A DNA stretch of 64,000 nucleotides, from NCBI RefSeq assembly GCF_030272615.1, contig NC_081406.1, positions 398,011,939 through 398,075,938 of the forward strand. The letters run 5' to 3'. Positions 1 to 9,480 of the stretch are shown here, piece by piece; position 1 is the first letter of the stretch, and each line of letters begins with the position of its first letter. The notes beneath the pieces were generated by a model. The model was not told where the DNA came from. It searched no databases and was given only the letters and a program-made list of their open reading frames with translations. The DNA is from Cryptomeria japonica (lineage: Eukaryota > Streptophyta > Pinopsida > Cupressales > Cupressaceae). A program made the position numbers and the translations under genes.

Positions 1-1574
1 TGACAGATGATGAATTAGAAGAAGATAACAATGAAGAGATAGTATTTGTTGCTATGAAGGAGGATCTGACTGATTAGAAGGCTTTGGTGTTTCATATGGA
101 TAACGTCGATGAATGGATAATAGATAGTGGTTGCTCACACCACATGACCAGTGACAAAAGTAAGTTCCTATCTCTTGAAGTGTTTGATGGATGTGTTGTA
201 AGATTTGGTAATAACTCTCCTTGCATGGTCAAAGGTAAATGATCAATTTCATTAAATGGGAAGAGTAATGCAGATGATGTCTTTTGGGTTGAAGGACTAA
301 AACATAGCCTCTTGAGTGTTGGAAAACTTAATGATAAGGGATATCTACTTAAATTCAAAAGTGGAGTGTGTAAGATTTTTGGAAATAATGGAGAATTGAT
401 TGCTACTGGGAAGAAGACTAGAGGTAATTTATTTAATTTGAATACTAATGTAAATGATTGTTTGGTGGTGAAGATTGAAGAAAGTTGGTTGTGGCACAAG
501 AGATTTTGTCATGTGAATTTTGATAATTTGATTAAAGTTAGTAAGTCAAGTATTGTTAGAGGTTTGCCCCATCTTGTGAAACCGGACAATGTGTTATGCA
601 AGGATTGTCAAATGTGTAAGATGACCTCTGTAACCTTTAAGAGTAAGTCTTTTTCTTCAGAGAATATTCTTGATTTGGTTCATACTGATCTTTGTGGTCC
701 TATGGGGACTAATAACTATTTTGGTGATAAGTATTTTATGATCTTTACTGATGATTATTTCAAAATGATGTGGGTAACTTTTTTGAGAGAAAAGTATGAG
801 GATTTTAGTAAGTTTAAAGCATTTAAAGCTCTTATTGAGAAAGATATCGGGAAGAATCTTAAATGTTTGAGATCTGACCGGGGAGGTGAATTTACTTCTG
901 ATGAGTTTGTGAAGTTCTGTGATGAACATGGAATTAAGAGGTAGATGTTAGCTCCTAGAACTCCATAAAAAAATGGGATAATAAAGAGAATGAATAAAAG
1001 AGTTGTTGAAGATGGTAGAACCATGTTGATTCAAGGTGAAGTACTGAAGATGTTTTGGAGAGAAGCAGTCAACTCTGCTATCTATACTTTGAACCGGGTA
1101 CTTGTTAAAAAAGGTAATAAAAAAACACCTTATGAATTATGGCATGGAAATACTCCTAGTGTAATCTATTTCAAAATCTTTGGGAGTAAATGTTATATTA
1201 ACAGAGATGATTACACTGTAAAATTTGATGCTAAGTGTTATGAAGGAATTTTTCTTGGTTACTCTACAAAGAGTAAGGAATTTAAATGTTATAACAAGAG
1301 AACTAAGAAGATCATTGAGAGTGCTAATGTGAAGATAGATGAACTCCTTGAGAAATATAGTGAGTCCAGTAGGTCTGAGCCTGAGAAAGATGAAGAAACA
1401 CTTGTGTTCATAGAACCGGAAGTGCAAAAGACTAATGATCAAAAAGTTGCAGAAATAGGTGCTCAACTGATAAATGCAGAGAGCGATGAAGAAGATGAAG
1501 AACATGAAGCAGGAAGCACAACACCGGAACTAGTTATTCCAAGGTACGTCAGGTTAAATCACTCAGAAGAATAA
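1..1574 (+). pseudogene. Copia-A gag tail, protease and integrase (broken)
   Basis: One frame reads from the window edge through an acidic gag tail, an aspartic protease and an integrase. The protease active site D-S-G is at 123-131, followed by C-S-H-H-M. Stops interrupt the frame at 75-77 (TAG), 240-242 (TGA), 942-944 (TAG) and 966-968 (TAA). The integrase zinc-binding part (HKRFCH, then C-x2-C near 600-620) and the first two acidic residues of the DDE triad (HTDLCGP near 685; RSDRGGEF near 870) are present. The third one, normally the E of NGVVERKNR, is a lysine codon at 984-986, so integrase activity would be lost even without the stops. The segment after the integrase, to 1574, is a hydrophilic acidic linker typical of Copia polyproteins. 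Confidence 0.93.
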
Positions 1575-1583
1575 ATAATTGGA

Positions 1584-2331
1584 GATAAACATGCTGGAGT
1601 ACAAACAAGGAGTAAAATCAGAAGAAATTCTTGTCTGATTTCTACTTTTGAGCCGAAAATAGTAAGAGAGGCATTAAAGGATGATGACTGGATTAGTGCA
1701 ATGAATGAGGAGTTAGATCAGATAGAGAAGAACAAGACGTGGACACTTGTTCCCAGACCGAAAGACAATAATTTGATTGGAACCAAATGGGTTTTTAGAA
1801 ACAAGTTAAATGAAGAAGGAAAGGTTGTGATAAATAAAACAAGATTGGTTTGCAAAGGCTATGCACAAGAAGAAGGAGAAGATTATGGTGAAACCTTTGT
1901 ACCTGTGGCATGATTGGAAGGAGTAAGAATGCTACTTGCTTATGTTACATTTAAAGGATTTAAAGTCTATCAGATGGATGTTAAATAAACTTTTCTCAAT
2001 GGAATCCTTGAAGAAGAAGTATACAGAGAACAACTGGATGGATTTTCTTTATCTTGAAGACAAAGATATGGTTTGAAAACTACATAAGGCACTTTATGGA
2101 TTGAAGCAAGCACCAAGAGCATGGTTTGAAAGGTTGCATGCACACTTGATCAAGATAAGATTCCAACGTACCAGTGAGGACAATAACATATATCTAAAGA
2201 CTGATGGAGAGAAAGTATTGATAGATGAAGTATTTGTGGATGACATTATATTTGGTGGTAATGATGACTTATGCATGGATTTTGCTGAGGAGATGAAAAC
2301 AGAATTTGAGATGTCTCTTATTGGGTTGTAG
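1584..2331 (+). pseudogene. Copia-A reverse transcriptase (broken)
   Basis: Reading through stops, this segment gives the Copia RVT_2 reverse transcriptase: a start resembling W-x-x-A-M-x-E-E-L near 1690, the TKWVF motif near 1785, YGLKQAPRAW near 2095-2125 and the catalytic F-V-D-D-I-I-F at 2231-2250. Stops occur at 1911-1913, near 1986 and in the 2040-2095 stretch, where the reading frame also changes. After EMSLIGL a TAG at 2329-2331 is followed directly by VYQLDGG; the usual GEL-x-x-FLG segment of the family is missing, which suggests a small in-frame deletion here. The match to the family is clear; function is not possible in this copy. Confidence 0.92.
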
Positions 2332-2340
2332 GTCTACCAG

Positions 2341-3165
2341 TTGGATGGTGGAATTTTTATCTGTCAGAGTAAGTATGTCAAAGAGGTGTTGAAAATGTTT
2401 GGCATGGAAGATTGTAAACCAGTTGATACTCCGATGGTGACAAGCTGCAAGTTGTCTAAGCAAAATGGCTTACCATCTATGGATGAGAAAGAATACAAGT
2501 CTATGACTAGTAAATTGCATTATGACATTTATAGCATACAAGATATTGCACATGCTGCTGGATTGGTTGCTAGATTTCAAAAGGATCCCAAGGAGTCTCA
2601 CTTGGTAGCGGTGAAAAAGATATTTTGGTACCTGAAAGGCACAACAAATTATGGTTTGTGGGATCCTTATAAAGGAAATTTATCTTTGGATGTGCTTACT
2701 GATGCAGATTGGGCAAGCAATGTAGGTGACCAAAAAAGCACTACTGGTGGAGCTTTTCTTCTTGGAGGCAGATTGGTTGCTTGGACAAGTAAGAAGAAAA
2801 ATTGTGTTTCTCAGTCAACATCAGAGGCAGAGTATGTTGCAACATCAATGAATTACATGCAGACAATCTGGATGAGACATGTGCTTGAAGGTTTCAGATT
2901 TGATATGTATGAACTGGTAACTATTTACTGTGATAATACTAGTGCTATCAATATTTCAAAAAATCCTGTGTTACATGCAAGAACAAAGCACATAGAGTTA
3001 AAATATCATTTTCTAAGGGAAAGAGTACAGGAAAAACAAGTCCGCATGGAGTATGTGACAAGCAAAGAGCAACTAGCATATATTTTCACCAAACTGTTTC
3101 TGAAGACAACCTTTGAGTATCTTAGAGGTAAATTAGGGGTTATACCCCTACTCAGACAAAACTAG
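2341..3165 (+). pseudogene. Copia-A RT thumb and RNase H, C-terminal part of pol
   Basis: An open frame of 274 codons starts just after the TAG at 2329-2331. It begins with the RT connection (FICQSKYVKEVLKMF, then PVDTPM) and continues into the Copia RNase H: TDADWA near 2700, TSEAEYVA near 2820 and YCDNTSAI near 2925 carry the acidic active-site residues, and the end has the usual ARTKHIE and YIFTKL segments. It is the least damaged part of the element and has no internal stop. The natural end is TAG 3163-3165. It is in the same frame as the upstream RT piece from 2101. Confidence 0.93.
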
Positions 3166-3520
3166 AATGCAGGATGCATCAATCTAGTGGGCTTCATGAC
3201 TACTTTTCACTTTGTATTGATGAGATGTAGGCTAATACACATGGGGAGCAACATAGATGTGTTTTCAGACATGTTGAAGACAACAACTACAGAAGTCTTG
3301 ATGATTTGTGATGCTTATACAACTTTGGCATTGCTGTCAAAGGGGGAGAAGAAATATGATTAAGAGAAGACATATGATTAGTTGGAGTAGATATAGTGTA
3401 ACCGACATATGAGATACAAGAAAGAAGAGAAGAGTTGCAGAGAAGGTCCAGAACAAATTGGAACAGTATGAGTTGAGTATGTTGATATTTAGTGTTTCCA
3501 TCAATGCCAAAGAGGGAGAT
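3166..3520 (+). other. Copia-A 3' noncoding region with two polypurine tracts
   Basis: No coding potential is seen. Two near-identical purine tracts occur: CAAAGGGGGAGAA at 3338-3350 and CAAAGAGGGAGAT at 3508-3520. The second abuts the LTR and would be the primer for plus-strand DNA; the first lies about 170 bases upstream. Both are preceded by a short GGCATTG-like or CATCAATG-like word. The same two-tract layout is seen in elements C, M, H and K. Confidence 0.8.
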
Positions 3521-5127
3521 TGTTGGCATGTTTTGTATAACTGATGAAGATGAGATGATGGTGGATGACTATACCGGTAGAGGAAGATGACATGATTAGT
3601 TATTTATATTGTCATTGATGGAAACCAGGTTCAACTAATGTTTAATGATGTTTGTAGTTGGTTTTTGTTGATCGACTTGTTGGCTAAGTGATTTGGTCTA
3701 CCAGAGTAAGAGTTTGATAGTTTGACAAAGTTTACTAGCAAGACTACGAATTAGGACCTTAACCGGTAAAGTAGATAAGTTTTGATGGAATTGGGTGATT
3801 GGTGATGTTTGGTGACTTGTAGTTTGATACATTAGCTTTTATGATGGATTTGAATATGTAATTAGAACCGCATTCTATGATGGTTATTGGAAGGCATGTT
3901 TTGAATTTCTGATGAAGTTTTGCCAGGGTTTAAGGATCAGTAAGGAATTATCTTATCTGGTAATTATTTTTGGTTTGGTGGTGATCTACATCAAGTTCAT
4001 GTGTTGATGATAATGTAACACAAACTGCGTGATGAGTTTGAAAGATATTTTGGCATGTTTGGAGAACAAATTTCTTGGGAATGTGCTAAGGGTTTGACTT
4101 TGTACCAGATCGACTTGCTGTGATGATTTATGAACATTCAATGACCGATATTGATTTTTAATTGATTGTAATGATCTCTATGATGATTTTTAATGAGTTG
4201 TAAATATCTATGATGATCTATGTAGTAAGTCTTATGGTTTTGATGCCAACCTAGTTGTAAAATTTATTTATGTCGGCAAGGTTGATGTTTTGAAGTGTCA
4301 GTGATTTTGAGAAGTGTGAGAAGCCAAACTAGTGTGTGTGAGAAGATTTGCCAGAGAGATGTAGACTTAGAACTTAATTGGATCTGTTCAAGCAAGTAGT
4401 AGAGTGCTATACATAGATCATTCACTATTATTCTCTAACAATTACAACAACTAAAATCTGTTAACTGGGTAGGTCCTATCAGGCCTCACATTGTAAAATC
4501 CCGTAATAGGGTGACTCAATATCTGAGTTCTAAATCCTCTTGCGAGGTTGATCCTAATAGATCAAAGCTTCTAATAGGGCTAAGGTAAACCCCTTAATCA
4601 AGTGATTCCTAACAGGGTATCATTGTAAGCTTCTAATCGGGCTTGGCTCCTAACAGGGCACATTCCGAAAGAGTACAAAATATTTGTGGGTACCAATTCC
4701 CACTGTGGTGTTTCCCTATTTGGGTTTCCATGTGAAAAACATGGTGTTCATGTGTGGTATGCTTTTCTTGTGATGTTCATGTTTTATTTTTAATAACTGG
4801 TAAAAATAGTTTATGTTTGTTTATCAGAGATCTTAAAGTGGTTACTGGTATTGATGATTATATGATTGATGAAGCATTTTGATTAGTTAATAAGTTGGTA
4901 ATTGTGTTTGTTGATCTGACATTGAATTGATGGCTGATTTGATTAATAAGTTTGCATAAGAGGAAATGATTATCTAGATCTGATAAGGAAATCTGTTATG
5001 AAGATTTGGTTTAAGTGTTGAATATTTTTAGATCTGAGATAAGTTTGTTTTGGTGTTGAAAGTTTTAGTTTTTGTTAATACCAATTCACCCCCCTCTCAG
5101 TATTAGCCAGATCCTCTAGGCTTATCA
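3521..5127 (+). repeat. Copia-A 3' LTR
   Basis: The LTR is 1607 bases long, begins TGTTGGCATG after the polypurine tract and ends CTTATCA before the GATTC flank. It contains an array of micro inverted repeats (4472-4664). After this comes the conserved Copia U5 element: a CCC and GGG pair around a short loop in TTTCCC-N-GGGTTTCC near 4710-4730, followed by GGTGTTCATGTG. A C-rich ATTCACCCCCC motif and CTCTCAGT lie near 5086-5103. No partner LTR is in the window, so age cannot be read here. Confidence 0.92.
4472..4664 (+). repeat. Array of about 8-9 micro inverted repeats in Copia-A LTR
   Basis: Successive short units, 15-25 bases apart, each have a central CTAATA, CTAACA or TTAATC-like loop flanked by complementary arms. 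Examples: TTGATC-CTAATA-GATCAA (about 4548-4565), CCC-GTAATA-GGG (4500-4511), ACTCA-ATATC-TGAGT (about 4514-4528), CCTC-TTGC-GAGG (about 4536-4547), AAGC-TTCTAATCGG-GCTT (4627-4644). The arms differ between units but remain complementary. Confidence 0.75.
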
Positions 5128-5237
5128 GATTCAACCCCTCTTTTGAATGTAGAGTTCCTCCAAGAGAAAATCATCCTAGTGGCTTCCTTTCTCTCTCCTA
5201 GGTGGGGAGTCACTAGGATCCAATTTTCCACTTTACA
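5128..5237 (+). repeat. 3' tip of element N 5' LTR
   Basis: The segment is over 85 percent identical by eye to 11820-11929, the tip of the 3' LTR, including CTCTCTCCTA and CCACTTTACA. GATTC at 5128-5132 doubles as the target duplication of Copia-A. It is followed at 5240 by TGGTGAATTAAGC, which starts with TGG as a primer site should, but I cannot assign its tRNA; it is not the initiator-Met site used by the other elements. Confidence 0.85.
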
Positions 5238-5245
5238 TTTTGGTG

Positions 5246-5533
5246 AATTAAGCTTGTGAAGTGTAAAATTTCTCGTTATTAGATCTGATTAATTGCAATT
5301 TGAATTTTAAATTTTCATATCCAAGTTTGATCTATTTGCAAATTTTAGAGGTTAACTGCATAAAAACCCTAATTTTTCATTTTGAGAAAATTAAGCTTGT
5401 GAAGTATAAAATTTTAATTACTTGTTTAAGATTTGATTGCTATTTTAAAATTGCAATTCAAATCTGTCTCTTTATTTTGAAAATTCAGTGGTTAAATAAA
5501 AAAACCCTAATTTTTAAGATCTTTCTATTTTCG
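5246..5533 (+). repeat. Leader direct repeat of element N (two units of about 144 bases)
   Basis: AATTAAGCTTGTGAAG begins both units (5246 and about 5389), and both end in AACCCTAATTTTT (about 5367 and 5506). The sequence between is AT-rich and moderately similar. This is the untranslated leader between the LTR and the first ORF. Confidence 0.7.
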
Positions 5534-5889
5534 ACCTTTGATTGCAAATTTGACCGATCTAGACATCTCCAAATCAACTATTTTTTTGGATTCCACAATA
5601 ATATCATAATACCTATCATCCCCAAAAATTTTGAAAAAATTTGGTTGGACCATGTGCACTTTTGCCACGGTCCTCGACTTTTTTCCCAAAATTTTAGGAG
5701 ACAGAATTGAGTGTGTTTTTCTGCTTAAATCCAGAAAATTGGCGTACTTTATCAATTTTAACACCCTCTAAGGTCGAACACAAATTCAAAATTTCAGAAA
5801 TTTAAATTTGCAGTTCAAATCCCATTTTTCCTCCTTTATTAAATGTTCTATGCATGTATGGGGTGAACATTATTCTTGTTTGATCATCA

Positions 5890-6279
5890 ATGAACATGGA
5901 GTTCTTATCTTATTTTGCTAATTCAATTTCGAGTTACATTAAAGATTTTAATGTTGTTCCCTTTCATGCATATGATGATAATTTAGTTCTCCCTTTCATT
6001 CATAGTTATGATTTACCCTCTCCCAACATTAATCTCATTAATGAGGGCACATTGGTGCAAAAAGAGAATATGGACACTTCTTTCAAAGATCTCCCTCCTA
6101 AAGATGAATCTTTGGAGATTTGTGTTCCTTCTTCTCCTAAAAAGTATCTCCCTCATAAGGAATATTTGGTTCAAGAGGATGATATTATGGCTAATTATCC
6201 TAGTGATACCATACCTTCTTTTCATGATCTTCCCTCTAAAGATGAAGCTTTAATTACGTATGATTGTCCTTTTTCCTAA
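5890..6279 (+). pseudogene. Element N ORF, N-terminal half (gag-like, unknown)
   Basis: An open frame of 129 codons starts at ATG 5890 and is the first ORF after the leader. The product is acidic and rich in serine, proline and repeated D-L-P-x-K-D-E-x-L segments (two copies, near residues 67-76 and 117-126). It ends at a stop created by a frameshift in a T-run near 6270: the next ORF continues the same protein one frame over. I do not recognise the domain. Its position between leader and zinc knuckle suggests the N-terminal part of a Gag polyprotein. It could also be an element-specific protein with no Gag role. Confidence 0.55.
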
Positions 6280-7045
6280 TGAGTGTCTTGAACATGAAGA
6301 TACCTTAGAACATGAGGATGATATTATTTCTTATCATAATTCTCTCTCTCCCAAAAATCAAGAGCCTAACAAAAATCAAATCAATTCCATTCATGTTCGT
6401 AGGAAACCAAGAATTCTTCTTGATTATCATGTTGTGCCTGACACATATACTAATGAGGTAGTTGATGAGAATATAAGTGAAGCATCATATGCTTTCTTAG
6501 TTCCTACAATCCTCTCTTCAATTCACTCAAATACCCCATCTCCTACCCAAGAAGTTCCTAAAGAAGGATTCTTAGAGGATCATTGGGGGACCTTAGATTT
6601 CACTCCTACCTTTTCTAGCAAGTCTAAGATGCTTGAATTTCACATTCCTAATTATTCACTTAACACAAATCTTGAAATTGATTGGCCTTCTTTAAACTTC
6701 AATCCAATTCCCCCTAAGAGTGAAACTTCTTTTGAAAGTACACATGGATGCAATGGCCAAATGTTTGAATGTGAGCGACAAAGTCATGATAAATTACACT
6801 TTCCTTTGTCCACATCTTCTTCTCCATTATCTTGTAAAACCACACCTTCTCATTCTAAATTTGAGTTACAACAATAAAATGTGTTGACTAATCTTCTCAA
6901 TTCCAACTTAATATCTCTTCTTTGTTCTAAACGATTAAGAAAACATAAACAACATTCTCAAAATTCTTCTTTTTGTAAATATCATAAAATCCATGGCCAT
7001 TCTACTAATGAGTGTCAAGCTTTGAAAAGACAAATACAACATTAA
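6262..7045 (+). pseudogene. Element N ORF, C-terminal half with CHHC zinc knuckle
   Basis: The frame continues the 5890 ORF after a one-base shift and reads to TAA 6875-6877, then onward without other stops to TAA 7043-7045. The acidic E-H-E-D segment near the start resembles the upstream repeat. Near 6977-7018 a single knuckle C-x2-H-x4-H-x4-C (CKYHK, then GHSTNEC) is followed by ALKRQIQ. A His in place of the second Cys is what I recall from Athila/Tat-type Gypsy Gags, so I place N near that group with moderate confidence. No protease or RT follows; coding capacity ends here. Confidence 0.65.
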
Positions 7046-7980
7046 ATTGATTCAGGAATGTTACAAATAACATCTGACAATGAATGGCATATTCATCATG
7101 ATCATTTAAAATAACATTAAAGTTCCTATTATGTTGCTCCTCACTGTGACATTGTTAGCCTACTTATTGGGGGCTCCTTGTCATTCGTGGTGGTACAATT
7201 TCAGGTGCAATCATACTTAGTGAGCAACGTAATAGTCTATTTGTTCTTGCCTCTATGCTTGGGGGGCAAGAATATTATTATTGTTCTTTCTAAGGTTTCA
7301 CTATTTTCTTTATGGAGTACATTATTCATAAACTTGATGTCCTTTCTAGCATGGAGTATTCCTTCATGCGAGTGCATGTCTGTTCCATGAGTGGGATCTT
7401 CTCCTTGATTGAAATGGTAGGTCTATTATGAATAATCTTTATTTAGACAAACTTTGTGAAATTTCTTCTTCTTCTTTCTCTCTTTGAAAATTACCTCTTC
7501 TATTGTGTTATTCATGACTTGATGTCCTTTCTTAAATGGAGTTATCCTTCATGCAAGCGCATGCCTATTCCTTGGTCAGGATGTATTCCTTGCTTGAAAC
7601 GATATGTCTTTTATGAGAAATATCTCTCTAGAAGTTGTGTAATTATTCTCATTGTCCTACAATTGGGGGGAAATGATCTCTCTCCCTCTCTCTTTCTCTA
7701 AGGATCCACTTTTCCCTATTGTGTGGATGGTGTGAGCTTTATTACTTGATGCCATTCCTTGTGCAAAATTGTTGGTTGTGTTCTCAAGGATTCTTCTTAT
7801 ACAAGAGGTGTAAGTCCTTTATTATAACCTCTTTCCACTTGGTAATGTACATCTATGATAAATTCACCCATCTCTCTTCGAGCTAAGTGTGAGTCATCCT
7901 TCATCATGAATCCCTTTCACCTAGCAATAGGAGGAAGGATTGTTTTCTTCTTCTCTTCTGCACTTCATTCTAGAAGATGT
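7046..7980 (+). other. Element N internal noncoding region with a 185-base direct repeat
   Basis: No gene is supported. GATGTCCTTTCT begins two related blocks at about 7336-7388 and 7521-7572, each carrying TGGAGT, TTCCTTCATGC and a GC-ATG-C core followed by a -TTCC end. The region is T-rich on the + strand with many TTCTTCTTTCT runs, typical of the spacer in large non-autonomous elements. Confidence 0.6.
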
Positions 7981-8057
7981 TGCTGGCATTATGTGAACCA
8001 GTATGAGGACATGATGACATTGTATGTTTTCATTGATGTCAATATGCTGAAGAAGAG

Positions 8058-8135
8058 AGAACCGGTATGTTACCAAGAACCGGTACATGTGAGAACGGGT
8101 ATAACATTGTGAGAACCGGTATATGTGCCAAAGTG
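8058..8135 (+). repeat. GAGAACCGGTAT tandem repeats in the U3 part of the solo LTR
   Basis: Four imperfect copies of a 20-25 base unit with core GA-ACCGGTA(T/C)ATGTG follow each other. ACCGGT is itself a palindrome and is frequent in several other LTRs of this window. Such short U3 repeats are often enhancer-like in plant LTRs; that role is inference. Confidence 0.6.
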
Positions 8136-8819
8136 AAGCGGTGTGTTTGTTCAAGGTGAACCGACACGTGGTTATGGGAATTAGTACATGGAAGCTTTGT
8201 ATGACTACCGGTTGGTATTCTCAACTTCAGGGTTTTCAGTTGAAGTACTTCAAGCCTGTGTGACTCAACCGGTGACTTTGTGTGACGAGTTAGCATTGTA
8301 ATGAAGAATAGATCGTGTTGCCACATTAGCCTTGTGTGCGTGAAGGATCTTGTATGAAGGAGATTTTTCCTATCTACCTTAGGAATGTGCAAAGTCTGTA
8401 AACGGTGAAAATGCGTGATGGGTTATCAGCTGCCATGAAAGCGGTGGAAAACGAATGATGGAGAATGTCTTGAGATTGGTTCAAGACTCTTGCATTTAAT
8501 GCAATTTGCTCAATGGTCAGGATTGAACCATTTGAATTGCTTAACCTAACAGATTTAGGGTTCAGGGTTTAGGATACCAACCTATCTATTTCCTATAAGG
8601 TTGATGTTGTGTTTCTTTCTAAGGTTGTTGGCAAAAGTTGTGTGTGTGTATCCAAGTGAAGGGATACATGATTCTTGCCAGACCAAAGGAGAGATGTGAT
8701 ACCTTTCAGAGTGTAAGTGCAGAAGGTGAAGAGGAGATAAAGCAGATCTGCATCGACATTGAGTGCTGTTACTAGATCATTGTAATACCTGTTGATCTCT
8801 AATCACTTCAACAGTTGGG

Positions 8820-9045
8820 GAATCCCTTAATAGGGTAGCTTTAACCAACTTACTGTAAATCCTTTAACAGGGTGACTCAAAACCATTGAGTTCTTGAAAT
8901 CCTCTAACAAGGTAACCTTTAACAGGGTTTAACCCTTAACCGGGTATTCTAGCCATCCCTTAACTGGGTGATCCCTAACAGGATCAGTTCCTAACAAAAC
9001 CTATTGTATCAGTCTTTAACCGGACAAGGCTCCTAACAGAGCGGA
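8820..9045 (+). repeat. Array of about 10 micro inverted repeats in solo LTR
   Basis: Units spaced about 20 bases apart carry loops TTAACA, TTAATA, CTAACA or TTAACC between complementary arms: CCC-TTAATA-GGG (about 8825-8836), ACTCA-AAACCA-TTGAGT (about 8876-8893), ACCC-TTAAC-CGGGT (about 8932-8945), GATCC-CTAACA-GGATC (about 8969-8985), GCTC-CTAACA-GAGC (about 9029-9042). Position relative to the TTTTTCCC element is the same as in Copia-A. Confidence 0.75.
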
Positions 9046-9480
9046 CTTCTAAAGAGTTCAAAAATAGCTTGTGGGTATTCATCCCCATCGTTGTTTTTCC
9101 CAATTGGGTTTCCATGTGAAAAAATCTGTGTGTCATGTGTGGTGTTATTCTTGTGATGGTTTAAGTGATTTGTGTCTGAAGGTAAATCATGTTGATCTAG
9201 CTGTTTATATATCTTTGATGATATATTACCTGTTCATGCACTAGGGTGAAATGGAAATGAAGTATTAGATTGTATAAAAAGATAAGTGGCAATTGGTTTA
9301 TGCTTGTCTCAGTTATTCTAGGTTTTGCCGGTTGTACTCTATTTAAGACCGGTGTTATTGTTTGTCTGCCAAAGCACAATGTCTACTAACAAAATGGTTT
9401 AAGATTGTGTTTTTGTCTGTATGGATTCACCCCCCCTCTTAGTACCGGTTTGGTACTATCCGTTCATCATTGAGTTATGA

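Larger units (their letters stand above)
1..5127 (+). mobile_element. Copia-A: Ty1/Copia LTR retrotransposon, 5' end outside window
   Basis: Domain order protease, integrase, reverse transcriptase, RNase H is the Ty1/Copia order. The element runs off the left edge, so its 5' LTR, PBS and most of gag are not visible. Its 3' LTR (3521-5127) starts TGTTGGCATG and ends CTTATCA. On the right it is followed by GATTC (5128-5132) and then by sequence that matches the tip of the 3' LTR of element N near 11820, so Copia-A inserted into the 5' LTR of N. The left GATTC duplication should lie outside the window. The coding region has at least six in-frame stops and a frameshift, so this copy is dead. Its LTR architecture matches that of the non-autonomous element M, which makes its family a candidate helper for M. 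Confidence 0.93.
7981..9480 (+). mobile_element. Solo Copia LTR inside element N
   Basis: The block starts TGCTGGCATTATG (TGTTGGCATTATG with one change) and ends GAGTTATGA. GATGT flanks it on both sides (7976-7980 and 9481-9485), a five-base target duplication. It has the Copia LTR landmarks: ACCGGT-rich tandem repeats near 8058-8130, a micro-hairpin array (8820-9045), the TTTTTCCC-N-GGGTTTCC element near 9094-9112 and TTCACCCCCCCTCTTAGT near 9426-9443. There is no PBS, PPT or ORF, so recombination between two LTRs is the likely origin. Confidence 0.82.

Noticed and set aside
4450-4670. CRISPR-like regular short repeats
   Set aside because: Units are 15-25 bases apart, differ in sequence and lie in an LTR; no constant repeat and spacer pattern and no cas gene.
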